A stretch of DNA of 38,610 nt from contig JBBSJP010000047.1 of assembly GCA_038257155.1 (NCBI GenBank), positions 1 through 38,610 of the forward strand, read 5' to 3'. Below the pieces are notes generated by a model. That model was not told the DNA's origin, ran no database searches, and was given only the letters and a program-made list of their open reading frames with translations. The translations under genes were made by a program, and so were the position numbers. The stretch comes from JANJTY01 sp038257155 (GTDB lineage: Bacteria > Pseudomonadota > Gammaproteobacteria > Xanthomonadales > Xanthomonadaceae). Positions 26,071 to 34,062 of the stretch are shown here, piece after piece. Within the stretch, counting starts at the first letter, position 1. Every line of letters starts with the position of its first letter.

Positions 26071-26939
26071 TACCTGCCAGCGGCTGGTTGCGTGAGGTGG
26101 TCGAGCAGGGCGAGGCGCAGGTCCGGCAGGCGGTCGTAGTCGCGCGGATAGTCGAGTCGAAAGCTCAGGCCCAGTGAGGCGAGTTTGCCAACCTGGCCGA
26201 AGTGCGAGGCCAGGCGCGGTTTTTCTTCCAGGTCGAGGAGGAAGGAGTGTCTGATCCACTCAAGTGCGGCGTCGGCTGCGCCGACGGGTTCGATGCTGAT
26301 GTGCTCGCAGTCGCCGCTTCCAAGAAAATAGGCCCGTTTCAGTCGCGCCGATTCGGTGCAGTGGCGGATGGCGTCGCCGGCCAGCAGGCGCGACTTGCTG
26401 GTGTACTTCACCGCTGGCGCATCGCGCATCTGGTCGCCGACCAGGGCCTCGCGGCTGTCGCTCCATAGCCGCACCGAAGCATGGCTGGGTACCACGCGAT
26501 AGCCGACGGAATCGTCTGCCAGCAGCAGACTGTCATCGGTCAGCAACCCGGCGCCGGACAGAACCATATGCGTGGCCAGGGTGGATTTGCCACGCCCGCT
26601 TTCGCCGATGAAAGCGATGGCTTGTCCATCCACTTCTACCGCGCTGGCGTGGAAGACGGGTTCGCCCTGTTTGCTCAGGGCAAGCGGTAGCACCTGGTTG
26701 AGGTAGAGATGTTCGAGCGTCTCTGCATCGGTATCGGGCACCGGGATGGCGAGCAGGTCGCGGCCGTCAACGCTTAGCAGGAAGTCGGCCAGGTTCGGGA
26801 AGCGGATGCGGTAGCCCTGGTCCTCGCGGTAGAACTCACACCAAATGTCATCGTTCTGCGGCAGCCGCCAGTAACGGAAGGCTGGCTCATGGAGTATTGC
26901 TTGCTGGCGGGCCGCATCGACGCGGTACGCCACGATCAT
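26070..26939 (-). CDS. HPr-kinase-like protein (RiPP-associated)
   Basis: A 289-aa P-loop protein related to the C-terminal domain of HPr kinase/phosphorylase. Walker A is GESGRGKST at 112-120, preceded by FHASAVEVDGQAIAFIG, and LLTDD at 132-136 gives the second acidic motif. It lacks the N-terminal HPr kinase domain, like the HprK-related proteins of lasso and PqqD-type clusters, where some homologues phosphorylate the peptide's C-terminal residue. The start is taken as ATG at 26939; a TTG at 27026 is in frame but would overlap the B2 gene by 41 nt. It is the last of three co-oriented genes (B1, B2, kinase). Confidence 0.84.
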   Translation of the reverse strand: MIVAYRVDAARQQAILHEPAFRYWRLPQNDDIWCEFYREDQGYRIRFPNLADFLLSVDGRDLLAIPVPDTDAETLEHLYLNQVLPLALSKQGEPVFHASAVEVDGQAIAFIGESGRGKSTLATHMVLSGAGLLTDDSLLLADDSVGYRVVPSHASVRLWSDSREALVGDQMRDAPAVKYTSKSRLLAGDAIRHCTESARLKRAYFLGSGDCEHISIEPVGAADAALEWIRHSFLLDLEEKPRLASHFGQVGKLASLGLSFRLDYPRDYDRLPDLRLALLDHLTQPAAGR

Positions 26940-26985
26940 GCTTTCAGCCAATGGCCTGGGCCGCGGTGCTGGGTCGCAGCCGTCA

Positions 26986-27447
26986 TTACAGCGGCATTGC
27001 CACGTGAGAGGCTTGGTTTTGCCCAAGGGCCACGCCAGCGAGCTCTACCCACGCGTGCGCATCGAATGCTTCGTCTTTGCGGCTTACGCCAATCTTCAGT
27101 TCCGGAGCAAAGCCGCTTCGCCTTAACAAGGCATGCAGCAGCAGCGCCTGCGGCAGACAGGTTGCCCTCACCAGGCCACGACGACCGGCGATGGCGACGA
27201 GTTGAGCGGAATTCTCTGCTTGGGCGAGCTCCTCGCCGGTCGGCATACGCGCGCCGACCACCGGGCAGCATGCTTCAACCGAGGCGCGGGTGCGCCGGTA
27301 GCCACGCAGGTTCAGCGACAGCTTGATCAGCGGCAGGGCCGCGAGGGCGAAATGCAGCCAGCGCTTTTGCTGCCAGGTGAGTTGGCTCCATCGACGCCAC
27401 CAACTTGGACGCGTGGAGTTTTCTGCGGTGGGCACCGAGGTGGTCAT
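26986..27447 (-). CDS. Lasso peptide B2-like protein (transglutaminase-like leader peptidase)
   Basis: A 153-aa B2 family protein (Transglut_core3). A basic N-terminus with LTWQQKRWLHFALAALPLIKL is followed by the catalytic region: Cys97 in RATCLPQALLLHALL and His131 in DAHAWVEL. B2 proteins cleave the leader from lasso precursors. At the place where McjB has its third triad residue, about 12 residues after the His, this protein has GQN rather than Asp; many B2 homologues vary here, so activity is not excluded. Its start overlaps the PqqD-like gene by 4 nt, matching the split B1-B2 arrangement. Confidence 0.88.
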   Translation of the reverse strand: MTTSVPTAENSTRPSWWRRWSQLTWQQKRWLHFALAALPLIKLSLNLRGYRRTRASVEACCPVVGARMPTGEELAQAENSAQLVAIAGRRGLVRATCLPQALLLHALLRRSGFAPELKIGVSRKDEAFDAHAWVELAGVALGQNQASHVAMPL

Positions 27448-27728
27448 TTCTGCTGAAGGCTTACCAGACCAGCGTTGGCGAGATCCTCGATCAGGCAGAG
27501 CAGGTCAGACTGCAGTTGCTCGTGCTCTACGTTGTACTCAACCCGCATGTGTTCGAATGCGCGCTGCACGTCGGGATCCTGCCCCAGCAACTCCCAAACC
27601 CGTGTGCCAACCGCGTTCAGTCCGAAATAGCTCTCGCTTGCCAGATCCAGCAGCACGGCTTCGCCATCGAGGTTCTGGAACAGCACGTCGGGCGAGGGGC
27701 GGGCAAGGGTGTCGAGCGTGATCGGCAT
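27444..27728 (-). CDS. PqqD-like peptide chaperone (RRE, lasso B1-like)
   Basis: A 94-aa PqqD-fold protein, the size of a stand-alone RiPP recognition element. It shows VLFQNLDGEAVLLDLASESYFGLNAVGTRVW (15-45), the typical PqqD strand-strand-helix pattern, and a C-terminal LIEDLANAGLV. Such proteins bind the leader peptide (for lasso leaders, the YxxPxLxxxG motif) and hand it to the B2 peptidase. The ATG at 27728 (minus strand) has GAAGG six bases upstream. It is the first gene of the minus-strand trio and lies 74 nt from the divergent ABC transporter gene, so both probably share one promoter region. Confidence 0.9.
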   Translation of the reverse strand: MPITLDTLARPSPDVLFQNLDGEAVLLDLASESYFGLNAVGTRVWELLGQDPDVQRAFEHMRVEYNVEHEQLQSDLLCLIEDLANAGLVSLQQK

Positions 27729-27802
27729 GGGTTGCCTTCGGAGGCGGGGCGGCTTTCCGTCTATTCTGTCGCGCTGAGGTGGCTTGTGCCAGCACTGCCC
27801 GA

Positions 27803-29473
27803 ATGGCTTCGCGCAATCCTGTCTTGTCGAACCAATTGACCATTTTTCGCCCGATGCTGCGTCCCTACCTTGGGGCGTTGCTGGCATCGGCCGTGTTGCT
27901 GACGGTCGGGAGCCTGCTGGCGCTGAGCATTCCCTGGTTCGCAGGCCGCGCTGCGCAGTCGCTGCTCGATGGCGAGTTGCCGCAAGCCCTATTGATGTCC
28001 TGGCTGGGCGTGATCTCGCTGCAGGCGTTGCTGGGATTTGGCAACACCTTGCTGCTGGGCAGTGTGGCGGCGCGCATTACGGCGGATCTGTCGACGCGAG
28101 TGCACGACCACGTGCAAGCCCTGCCCAATGCTTGGCATCAGCAACGCAAGCGCGGCGAGGTGCTGGCGTTGCTGGTCAACGATGTGTGGCGGCTCACGTA
28201 TTTCCTCACCAGTGTGTTGGTGCCGCTGCTGCCCCTGCTGCTGACCTGCGCGGGTGCCTTGGTGCTGCTGGTGCGGATAGAGCCGTGGGTCGGGCTGGCG
28301 GTGGCGATTGCTGTGCCTTCGCTGGTCTTGATACTGAAGCTGCTGACGCGCGGCATGCGGCCGCTGGCCAATAGCCTGATGGAAGAAGATGCGGCCAAGT
28401 ACGGGCTCGCAGAGCAGCATCTGGCAACTTTGCCACTGATCAAGGCCTTTACCCGCGAGCCGCAAATGCGCGCGCGCTACGCGATGCAGGTGAATAGGGT
28501 TCGCGAGCTGGAGGTGCGTCAGCTGCGGCTTCAAGCGCTACTGACACCCAGCGTGAGGCTGGTCGGCGCGGTGGCGGTGTTGGCACTGGTGTGGATGGGC
28601 GGCGCACAGGTAGCGAAAGGATCTCTGGCACCGGGCGATCTGGTGAGTCTGCTGTTGTACGGATTGTTGCTGACGGGTCCGGTGAGTCAATTGGCCGGAG
28701 TCTATGGGCAGCTGCAACTGGCGCGCGGCGCGACGCAACGTTTGTCGAAGGTGCTGGCCGAGCCGCACGAGATTGATGAAGGCACACGAGAGCTGCAAGC
28801 GCCGCGCGGCGAGATTGCATTCGAGGGAGTGACGTTCGCCTATCCGGGACTCGAACCGGTGTTCAGCGGCCTTGATCTTCGTATCGCTGCGGGCGAAACG
28901 GTGGCAATCACCGGCGCAAACGGCGCCGGCAAGAGCACCCTGGCACATCTTCTGCTGCGCTTTCAGGAGCCTCAGCAGGGCAGGCTCTGCATCGACGGCA
29001 TCGACCTTCGTGAGTTGCGGCTGGTCAATCTGCGTGGACACATCGGCTTGGTAAGCCAGCAGACGTTGATGCTCAATGCCTCGGTAGCGGAGAACATCGG
29101 ATTTGGTCGCTTGGGGGCGACCGCGGAAGAGATCGAAGTGGCGGCTCGCGCGGCGCACGCGCATGCTTTCGTTGCGCGCCTGCCTCAAGGCTACGACACC
29201 GTGATTGGCGACGAGGGTGTTCGTCTTTCCGGTGGTCAGCGGCAGCGCATCGCGTTGGCGCGCGCGCTACTGAAGGATCCGGCCATCCTGATCCTGGATG
29301 AAGCCACCGCCATGTTCGACCCGGACGGCGAACGCGACTTCATCACCGAGTGCCATGAGCTGCTGCGCAGCCGAACGGTGATCCTGATCACCCACCGACC
29401 GGCAAGTCTGGCGCTGGCCGATCGGGTGCTGCGAGTGGAGCATGGGCGGGTGCTTGACGTGCGGGTCAATTGA
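27803..29473 (+). CDS. ABC transporter, fused permease and ATPase (peptide exporter type)
   Basis: A 556-aa half-transporter: about six membrane helices in residues 20-310, then an ATPase domain with Walker A GANGAGKST (371-379), signature LSGGQRQRIA (475-484), Walker B ILILDEAT with Asp499/Glu500, and the H-loop ITHRP. It has no C39 peptidase domain, like the lasso D/McjD exporters, which fits leader removal by B2 instead. ATG 27803 is used; a GTG at 27779 is in frame and neither has a clear ribosome-binding site. Placement opposite the B1 gene suggests it exports the mature peptide; a lipid or multidrug substrate is possible. Confidence 0.86.
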   Translation: MASRNPVLSNQLTIFRPMLRPYLGALLASAVLLTVGSLLALSIPWFAGRAAQSLLDGELPQALLMSWLGVISLQALLGFGNTLLLGSVAARITADLSTRVHDHVQALPNAWHQQRKRGEVLALLVNDVWRLTYFLTSVLVPLLPLLLTCAGALVLLVRIEPWVGLAVAIAVPSLVLILKLLTRGMRPLANSLMEEDAAKYGLAEQHLATLPLIKAFTREPQMRARYAMQVNRVRELEVRQLRLQALLTPSVRLVGAVAVLALVWMGGAQVAKGSLAPGDLVSLLLYGLLLTGPVSQLAGVYGQLQLARGATQRLSKVLAEPHEIDEGTRELQAPRGEIAFEGVTFAYPGLEPVFSGLDLRIAAGETVAITGANGAGKSTLAHLLLRFQEPQQGRLCIDGIDLRELRLVNLRGHIGLVSQQTLMLNASVAENIGFGRLGATAEEIEVAARAAHAHAFVARLPQGYDTVIGDEGVRLSGGQRQRIALARALLKDPAILILDEATAMFDPDGERDFITECHELLRSRTVILITHRPASLALADRVLRVEHGRVLDVRVN

Positions 29474-29613
29474 ATTTTGCGTGATTCGGCGGGTCGGCAT
29501 TGCGAATCATCCTGGGCATGCCGCCTTTGCGCTTGCAGGTGCCGGAGACCGGCGTTCTTCACGCAGCATCCTATCTGCGGTATCTTTTCCTGGCGAAATT
29601 CCGGGGATTCACC

Positions 29614-32589
29614 ATGCAATCAATATTCCGAACCATTTTTCTCGTGGGTCTCGGCCTGCTGTGTACGACGCCAGCGATTGCCTCTCCGGATGAATCTGGC
29701 AATGGCCAGATCACTCGCGTGCAGAGGCCGTTTGAGCCCATCTCGCTGCCAGCTGGCGTGATCGGCAAAAAGGCATCCCGCCGGGCAGGCACGATCCAGA
29801 AGTTGGCAGATCTCTATCACTCGGGGCAAGACTGGAAGAAGCGTGCCAGTGAAGCAGGGATCGATCAGCAGGGTGATCAGCTGCTGCTTGAGGTTCGCCT
29901 GCAGCCGGGCGTATCGGTGGCGCGCGGCAACCAACTGAGCGTCGAGCTAGGACTGCGCATTCACGCGCAGCGCATTTCCACCCTGATGGATGCCTGGGTG
30001 CCGATCGGCTCGCTGGATGAATTGCTCAAGCGTTCGGATGTGATGCATGTGCGGCCGGCACGCAAGATTCGCGAGCTTGGCGTTTCGCCTCGCGATGCTT
30101 CGGTGCTGGCAGGCAGCGTCATCACTGAAGGTGTGGCCAACAGCGGCATGACGCCGTATCACGCAGCAGGCGCTGACGGCACGGGAACCGTCCTGGCGCT
30201 GATCGATGGTGGATTCGACAACTGGGATACGCATCAGGGCACGGGTGACTGGCCCAGTGGCGTGCAGTTGCGACGGTTCGTTGTGGTTGGCACCACGGTG
30301 CACGCGTGCCCGGGGCCTGCCGAGTGCAGCAACTTCGACGCAATCGCCAACGGAACACACGGCACCAGCACGGTCGAGATCGCCTATGACATGGCGCCCG
30401 GTGCAACCTTCTGGGTCTACCAGACGAGTCTTCTGTCGGAGTGGTACACCGCGCTGGACCATGCCAGCAATGCCGCAAACCATGGCGGCTTGCGGGCGGA
30501 TGTCATTTCCGCTTCGCTGGGTGCGCCGCTGGATGGTATTGGTGATGGCACCACCTGTCCGCCGATGTGGGGAAATCCGTGCGGTTCCATTGCTGAAGCA
30601 TCAGAGCTGGCGCGCAGCCGCGGCAGCCTCGTGGTGAATGCGGCGGGCAACGAGCGTGAGGATCATTGGGGTGGGTTGTACAACGGTGACGGTGTTGATC
30701 CTGGGGGCGGGTATGTGGACACTCACCAGTGGCCGCTTGGTGGCAATCTGAATCGCAGTCCCTATTGTCTACCAACCGGGTTTCCGATACAGATTACGGC
30801 GCAGTGGGACGACTGGGCCAATTGGCCGGACCACGACTACGACCTGTTCCTGTTTCAACAAGCGGCCAACGGCAGTTGGGCTCAGGTCGCCTCGTCAACG
30901 CAGTTTCAGGCGGGCGCAGCGGGGGAGACGCCGCAAGAGTTCATTCAGTTTGCGTCTGCAACCGGTAACAGCGCCGATTGTGGTACCAATGGACGGAATT
31001 ACGCCCTTTCGGTAGCTCGTTATGCGGCCGCAACCGATCGCAATCTGCAGATCTTCAGCAACATCGGTTTTCAACAAGTGGTGAATGCCCGCAGCCTGGG
31101 CTTCCCGGCTGATTCGCCGGCTGTCTTCACCGTCGGCGCCCTCGATGCAACCGGAAGCTACGACCAACAATCGGATTTCAGCTCCGAGGGGCCCGTGTTG
31201 GCGCCGGGCGGTGGATTACCGGTGGCTCCGCCGGCTATTGAAAAGCCGGACGGCATGAATTTCAGCTACGTTTCAACCGCGCAAGACGGACCAGGCGGCA
31301 CTGTGCCCAACGGGTTCAGCGGCACTTCGTCCGCGACGCCGCACGTAGCCGGTATTGCAGCCGTGCTGGCACAGATGCGCCTGGAGAAGGCGATCCAGAC
31401 TGCCAGCAACCCAGCCGAGGCCCTGCACAAGGGGCTGGCGCGCGTCGGGCTGGCGGGCGACAACGACCTTGGGGATATCGGGCACGACACGCTCTTCGGA
31501 CATGGGCGGATTCGACTGCGTGACTGCAGTCAATCCGTCACCATCGTCGCCGACGAGTGGCAGATGGTGGCATTGCCCTGCGATGCCCGCGCCCAGAACA
31601 CCATCGCGGCGACATTCGGAACCCTCGGCCTGGGGACTTACGGCACCGACTGGGGGATCTGGGCCTGGAATCCAGCTTCAGGCGTTTATCAAATGCTGCC
31701 GTCTGGTTCTCCATTGAATATTGCCGAGGGCTACTGGCTTTACAGCCTTAATGCGGGAGGCGGCACGCTGACCGGTCTGGTCCCCGACCTAACCGAGGCC
31801 TGGGCAATGCCAGTCACCGGCACTGGTGGGTTGGGCCGGGCGCACCTGCTTGGCAATCCGCGGCGATTTGTACTGGACTGGAACCAGATGCGCTTCTTCT
31901 ACGATGCCGCGGAACACGATTTCGCAACAGCCGTTGCGGATGGCAGGGTGCGCAGCATGATGTGGCGCTGGAATGAGTCCTCGGGTGTTTACGACGTGTT
32001 CAACGGCCTGAACGCTGAAGGACAGATCGCACCGGGTCAGGCGATGTGGATCAGGGCACTGCTGGACGTGGAGGTTCGATTCCCGACCACGCAAACGCCG
32101 AACAACCTGTCGCTGCAGCCAGGCAATGCGGAAGCGCAGGCCAACCCGTATCGCTGGGACCTGGAATTTCGCCTGGAGGCGCCCGATGGAACCTCTCCGA
32201 CAGTGCGCATCGGTCACGATGGACGCGCCAGTGACGGGTTTGACGACTTCGACGCGGAGAGCTTCTCGGCGCCGGCCGCGCGGCCCTTCGTCATGGTCAT
32301 TCCTCGCCCCGAATTGGGCGCACAGGCTGCCGACTACGTTCGAGATATCCGTGCACCAAAGCGCACGGAGGAGTGGCGCATGGAAATCCGTGCACAACAG
32401 GCGGGCAGGGCGACTTTGCGATGGGAAGCCGAGCCGGCCTTGCTATCGGCCGCGTCCCTTGTTGATGAGGAAACAGGACGGCCGGTGCCACTCGGCAAAT
32501 TGGGCGGAAGCATCGAACTGGACTTGAAGCCCGGCGTGAGGGTGCTGCGCTGGCAGTTCCGCTCGGGCAACAGATATCTTCCCTTTTGA
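29614..32589 (+). CDS. Secreted subtilisin-like (S8) serine peptidase
   Basis: A 991-aa protein with a signal peptide (MQSIFRTIFLVGLGLLCTTP..AIAS) after ATG 29614, which has GGGGA at 29603-29607. The S8 triad is Asp198 (ALIDGGFD), His249 (NGTHGTST) and Ser572 (GTSSATPH); the oxyanion Asn lies in VNAAGNE. The 320 residues between His and Ser are longer than in simple subtilisins and include a Cys-containing insert. The C-terminal 400 residues hold two related modules with WxMvaLPcdA/WAMPVTGTG and MMWRWNESSGVYD, probably beta-sandwich domains. It sits between the exporter and the precursor-like gene and may act on the peptide outside the cytoplasm, or be unrelated. Confidence 0.9.
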   Translation: MQSIFRTIFLVGLGLLCTTPAIASPDESGNGQITRVQRPFEPISLPAGVIGKKASRRAGTIQKLADLYHSGQDWKKRASEAGIDQQGDQLLLEVRLQPGVSVARGNQLSVELGLRIHAQRISTLMDAWVPIGSLDELLKRSDVMHVRPARKIRELGVSPRDASVLAGSVITEGVANSGMTPYHAAGADGTGTVLALIDGGFDNWDTHQGTGDWPSGVQLRRFVVVGTTVHACPGPAECSNFDAIANGTHGTSTVEIAYDMAPGATFWVYQTSLLSEWYTALDHASNAANHGGLRADVISASLGAPLDGIGDGTTCPPMWGNPCGSIAEASELARSRGSLVVNAAGNEREDHWGGLYNGDGVDPGGGYVDTHQWPLGGNLNRSPYCLPTGFPIQITAQWDDWANWPDHDYDLFLFQQAANGSWAQVASSTQFQAGAAGETPQEFIQFASATGNSADCGTNGRNYALSVARYAAATDRNLQIFSNIGFQQVVNARSLGFPADSPAVFTVGALDATGSYDQQSDFSSEGPVLAPGGGLPVAPPAIEKPDGMNFSYVSTAQDGPGGTVPNGFSGTSSATPHVAGIAAVLAQMRLEKAIQTASNPAEALHKGLARVGLAGDNDLGDIGHDTLFGHGRIRLRDCSQSVTIVADEWQMVALPCDARAQNTIAATFGTLGLGTYGTDWGIWAWNPASGVYQMLPSGSPLNIAEGYWLYSLNAGGGTLTGLVPDLTEAWAMPVTGTGGLGRAHLLGNPRRFVLDWNQMRFFYDAAEHDFATAVADGRVRSMMWRWNESSGVYDVFNGLNAEGQIAPGQAMWIRALLDVEVRFPTTQTPNNLSLQPGNAEAQANPYRWDLEFRLEAPDGTSPTVRIGHDGRASDGFDDFDAESFSAPAARPFVMVIPRPELGAQAADYVRDIRAPKRTEEWRMEIRAQQAGRATLRWEAEPALLSAASLVDEETGRPVPLGKLGGSIELDLKPGVRVLRWQFRSGNRYLPF

Positions 32590-32664
32590 GTAATCCATTC
32601 GTGCGGTGGCACTCGTCGACCGACGACCGCCCTGTCCAATTGAAAGTGATCACTGGAACCACCA

Positions 32665-32859
32665 ATGAATTGCAGCGATATTGAGCCAAGCACCCAGGAC
32701 GAGTCCCCGAATCCCGCCGCTGAGGCGATTCGCGGTACACGCCGCTATGAGCGCCCCGAGTTGAAACGGCATGGCAGCCTCGTAGATCTCGTGCAGCAGT
32801 TGCCCAGTCCGCCTCCTCCTCCTGGTATGTCTGCTGGCCGCCCTCGGGGCGGCGTTTAG
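32665..32859 (+). CDS. Lasso-type leader peptide (RiPP precursor candidate)
   Basis: A 64-aa peptide. The leader half is acidic and ends in YERPELKRHGSLVDL (28-42), which matches the lasso leader signature YxxPxLxxxG (Tyr28, Pro31, Leu33, Gly37) that B1/RRE proteins bind. The following region is QLPSPPPPPGMSAGRPRGG plus Val: no Thr at the usual penultimate leader position, no Gly/Ala/Ser followed 7-9 residues later by Asp/Glu, hence no possible lasso ring. A GGA lies six bases before the ATG. NCBI-type annotation would call it a lasso RiPP leader-containing protein. It lies 75 nt after the peptidase gene and is probably co-transcribed. Confidence 0.75.
   Translation: MNCSDIEPSTQDESPNPAAEAIRGTRRYERPELKRHGSLVDLVQQLPSPPPPPGMSAGRPRGGV
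32837..32857 (+). terminator. Hairpin overlapping the end of the precursor gene
   Basis: GCCGCCC-TCG-GGGCGGC (32837-32853) is a perfect 7-bp stem with a 3-nt loop, followed by GTTTAG. It overlaps the codons for the last residues and stop of the peptide. The T-run is short, so it would be a weak intrinsic terminator. Confidence 0.5.
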
Positions 32860-32952
32860 TCGTCAAGGCTGAGCGGCGCTACAAAGAGTTGCGCCGCTGG
32901 GCTTCGCTGCGCGCAGCGCCAAGCTGCGAGATCCCGCAAATCGCCGGGTTGT

Positions 32953-33060
32953 GGAGGGCGGATCTTGATCCGCCGTTGCGAGAGTGGACGTTGTCGTTTG
33001 CGCTCCGGTGCATGGCGATAGCCAGGGCACCCGGCGGCGGCGCATCAAGATGCGCCCTCC
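32953..33060. repeat. REPIN-like element, type 1 copy 1 (108 bp)
   Basis: It begins GGAGGGCGGATCTTGATCC and ends GCGCATCAAGATGCGCCCTC plus C; the ends are inverted copies of each other (GGAGGGCG[G/C]ATCTTGAT). Other full copies are at 34393-34499 and 36874-36981, with conserved ends and a variable middle. Just upstream, 32896-32928 is a variant of the TTCGCTGCGC..GCGCCAA repeat. No gene is seen between 32860 and 33081. Confidence 0.82.
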
Positions 33061-33084
33061 AGGGGTGGGATTCGGCGCGTTGTG

Positions 33085-33606
33085 ATGTGGGACAAGGGAG
33101 TGGCTGAGTACGCTGTGGCGGCCGGGTTGTTGCGTGATCGCGGTGTGCCAGTGGATTTGCTGCTCGCTGGCGATCCTGATCCGGGAAATCCGGCAGCCGT
33201 GCCAGAGGCTACGGTGCGTGCCTGGGTTTCGGATGGGTTGATGCAGTGGCTGGGCCATGTCGATGACATGCCGACGTTGTTGCGCAGCGTGGATATCGTC
33301 GCCTTGCCTAGCTATCGCGAGGGATTGCCCAAGGGCTTGATTGAGGCTGCGGCCAGCGGCTGCGCGCTGGTCGCCACGGATGTGCCTGGTTGCAGGAAAG
33401 TGGTGGAGCACCAGGTGGATGGCTTGCGCGTGCCGGTTCGGGATGGTGTTGCCTTGGCTGCGGCGATTGAGCGCTTGGTTGGGGATTCGGACTTGCGTGT
33501 GCGCTTGGCCGGCGCTGCGCGGCAGAAAGCGATTGCAGAATTTGATGAGCAGATTGTGGTGGGGAAGACGATGGAGGTTTATCGGGAGTTGGTTGCGGTG
33601 GGGTGA
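33085..33606 (+). pseudogene. 5'-truncated GT4 glycosyltransferase
   Basis: The 173-codon frame encodes only the donor-binding half of a GT4 enzyme. It opens MWDKGVAEYAVAAGLLRDRG, where intact homologues have 'GRLLwDKGV-E---AA--l', and continues with VDIVALPSYREGLPKGLIEAAASG (EX7E: EGLPKGLIE) and a normal C-terminus. The acceptor domain is missing: upstream sequence is the type 1 REPIN-like element ending 24 nt earlier. The gene was probably cut when this repeat region formed. GTG 33082 is an alternative start. It is a remnant of further polysaccharide genes; independent function is unlikely. Confidence 0.82.
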
Positions 33607-33756
33607 TGGGGTGGTGGGTGGCTTTGGATTGAAGGCACCGCTTGCGGTGTTTTTTTGTGGGCGTGATGAAAGCGGCCGCGTGGGAGCGCGGGCCTCTGAG
33701 AAGCAGCGGAGTTGCCGGTCGTGTTTGGGCGCTGGGCGATGGCGTAGGCACCTCGC

Positions 33757-33790
33757 GCCGGCGCATCGAGATGCGCCCTACAAGGGCTGG
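33757..33790. repeat. Solo REP-like palindrome
   Basis: GGCGCATCGAGATGCGCCC is a single copy of the type 1 REP arm, followed by TACAAGGGC. It lies in the 246-nt gap between the GT remnant and hicB, which has no other recognised feature. Confidence 0.65.
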
Positions 33791-33852
33791 GTTCGATGCG
33801 TGCTTGCTGAATCCGGCGCTACAATCACCCAAGTTCACCCAAGGCCGCTGCC

Positions 33853-34062
33853 ATGCAATTTACTGCTGTGTTGATCCCTGCCCAGGAAGGCGGATTCGTG
33901 GCGTTGAACCCCGAGACCGGCACTACCACCCAAGGGGAGTCCATCGAGGAGGCGCTTGCCAACCTGCAGGAGGCCACGCAGATGTACTTGGAGGAGTTCG
34001 AGGTGACTACTTACGGCAAGCCGTTATTGACCACCTTCGAGGTGGCGGACCGTGCCGCCTAG
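33853..34062 (+). CDS. hicB: HicB-family antitoxin
   Basis: A 69-aa HicB antitoxin with the partially degraded RNase H-like fold: FTAVLIPAQEGGFVALNPE, then TTTQGESIEEALANLQEATQMYLEEF, the family's core helix. It has no added C-terminal DNA-binding domain, as in many short HicB proteins. It overlaps the hicA start by 11 nt. Its partner toxin gene appears damaged, so this antitoxin may be kept without a working toxin. Confidence 0.88.
   Translation: MQFTAVLIPAQEGGFVALNPETGTTTQGESIEEALANLQEATQMYLEEFEVTTYGKPLLTTFEVADRAA

Noticed and set aside
26939..27026. Upstream TTG start for the HPr-kinase-like gene
   Set aside because: It would overlap the B2 gene by 41 nt and adds residues without family similarity; ATG 26939 fits the fold start.
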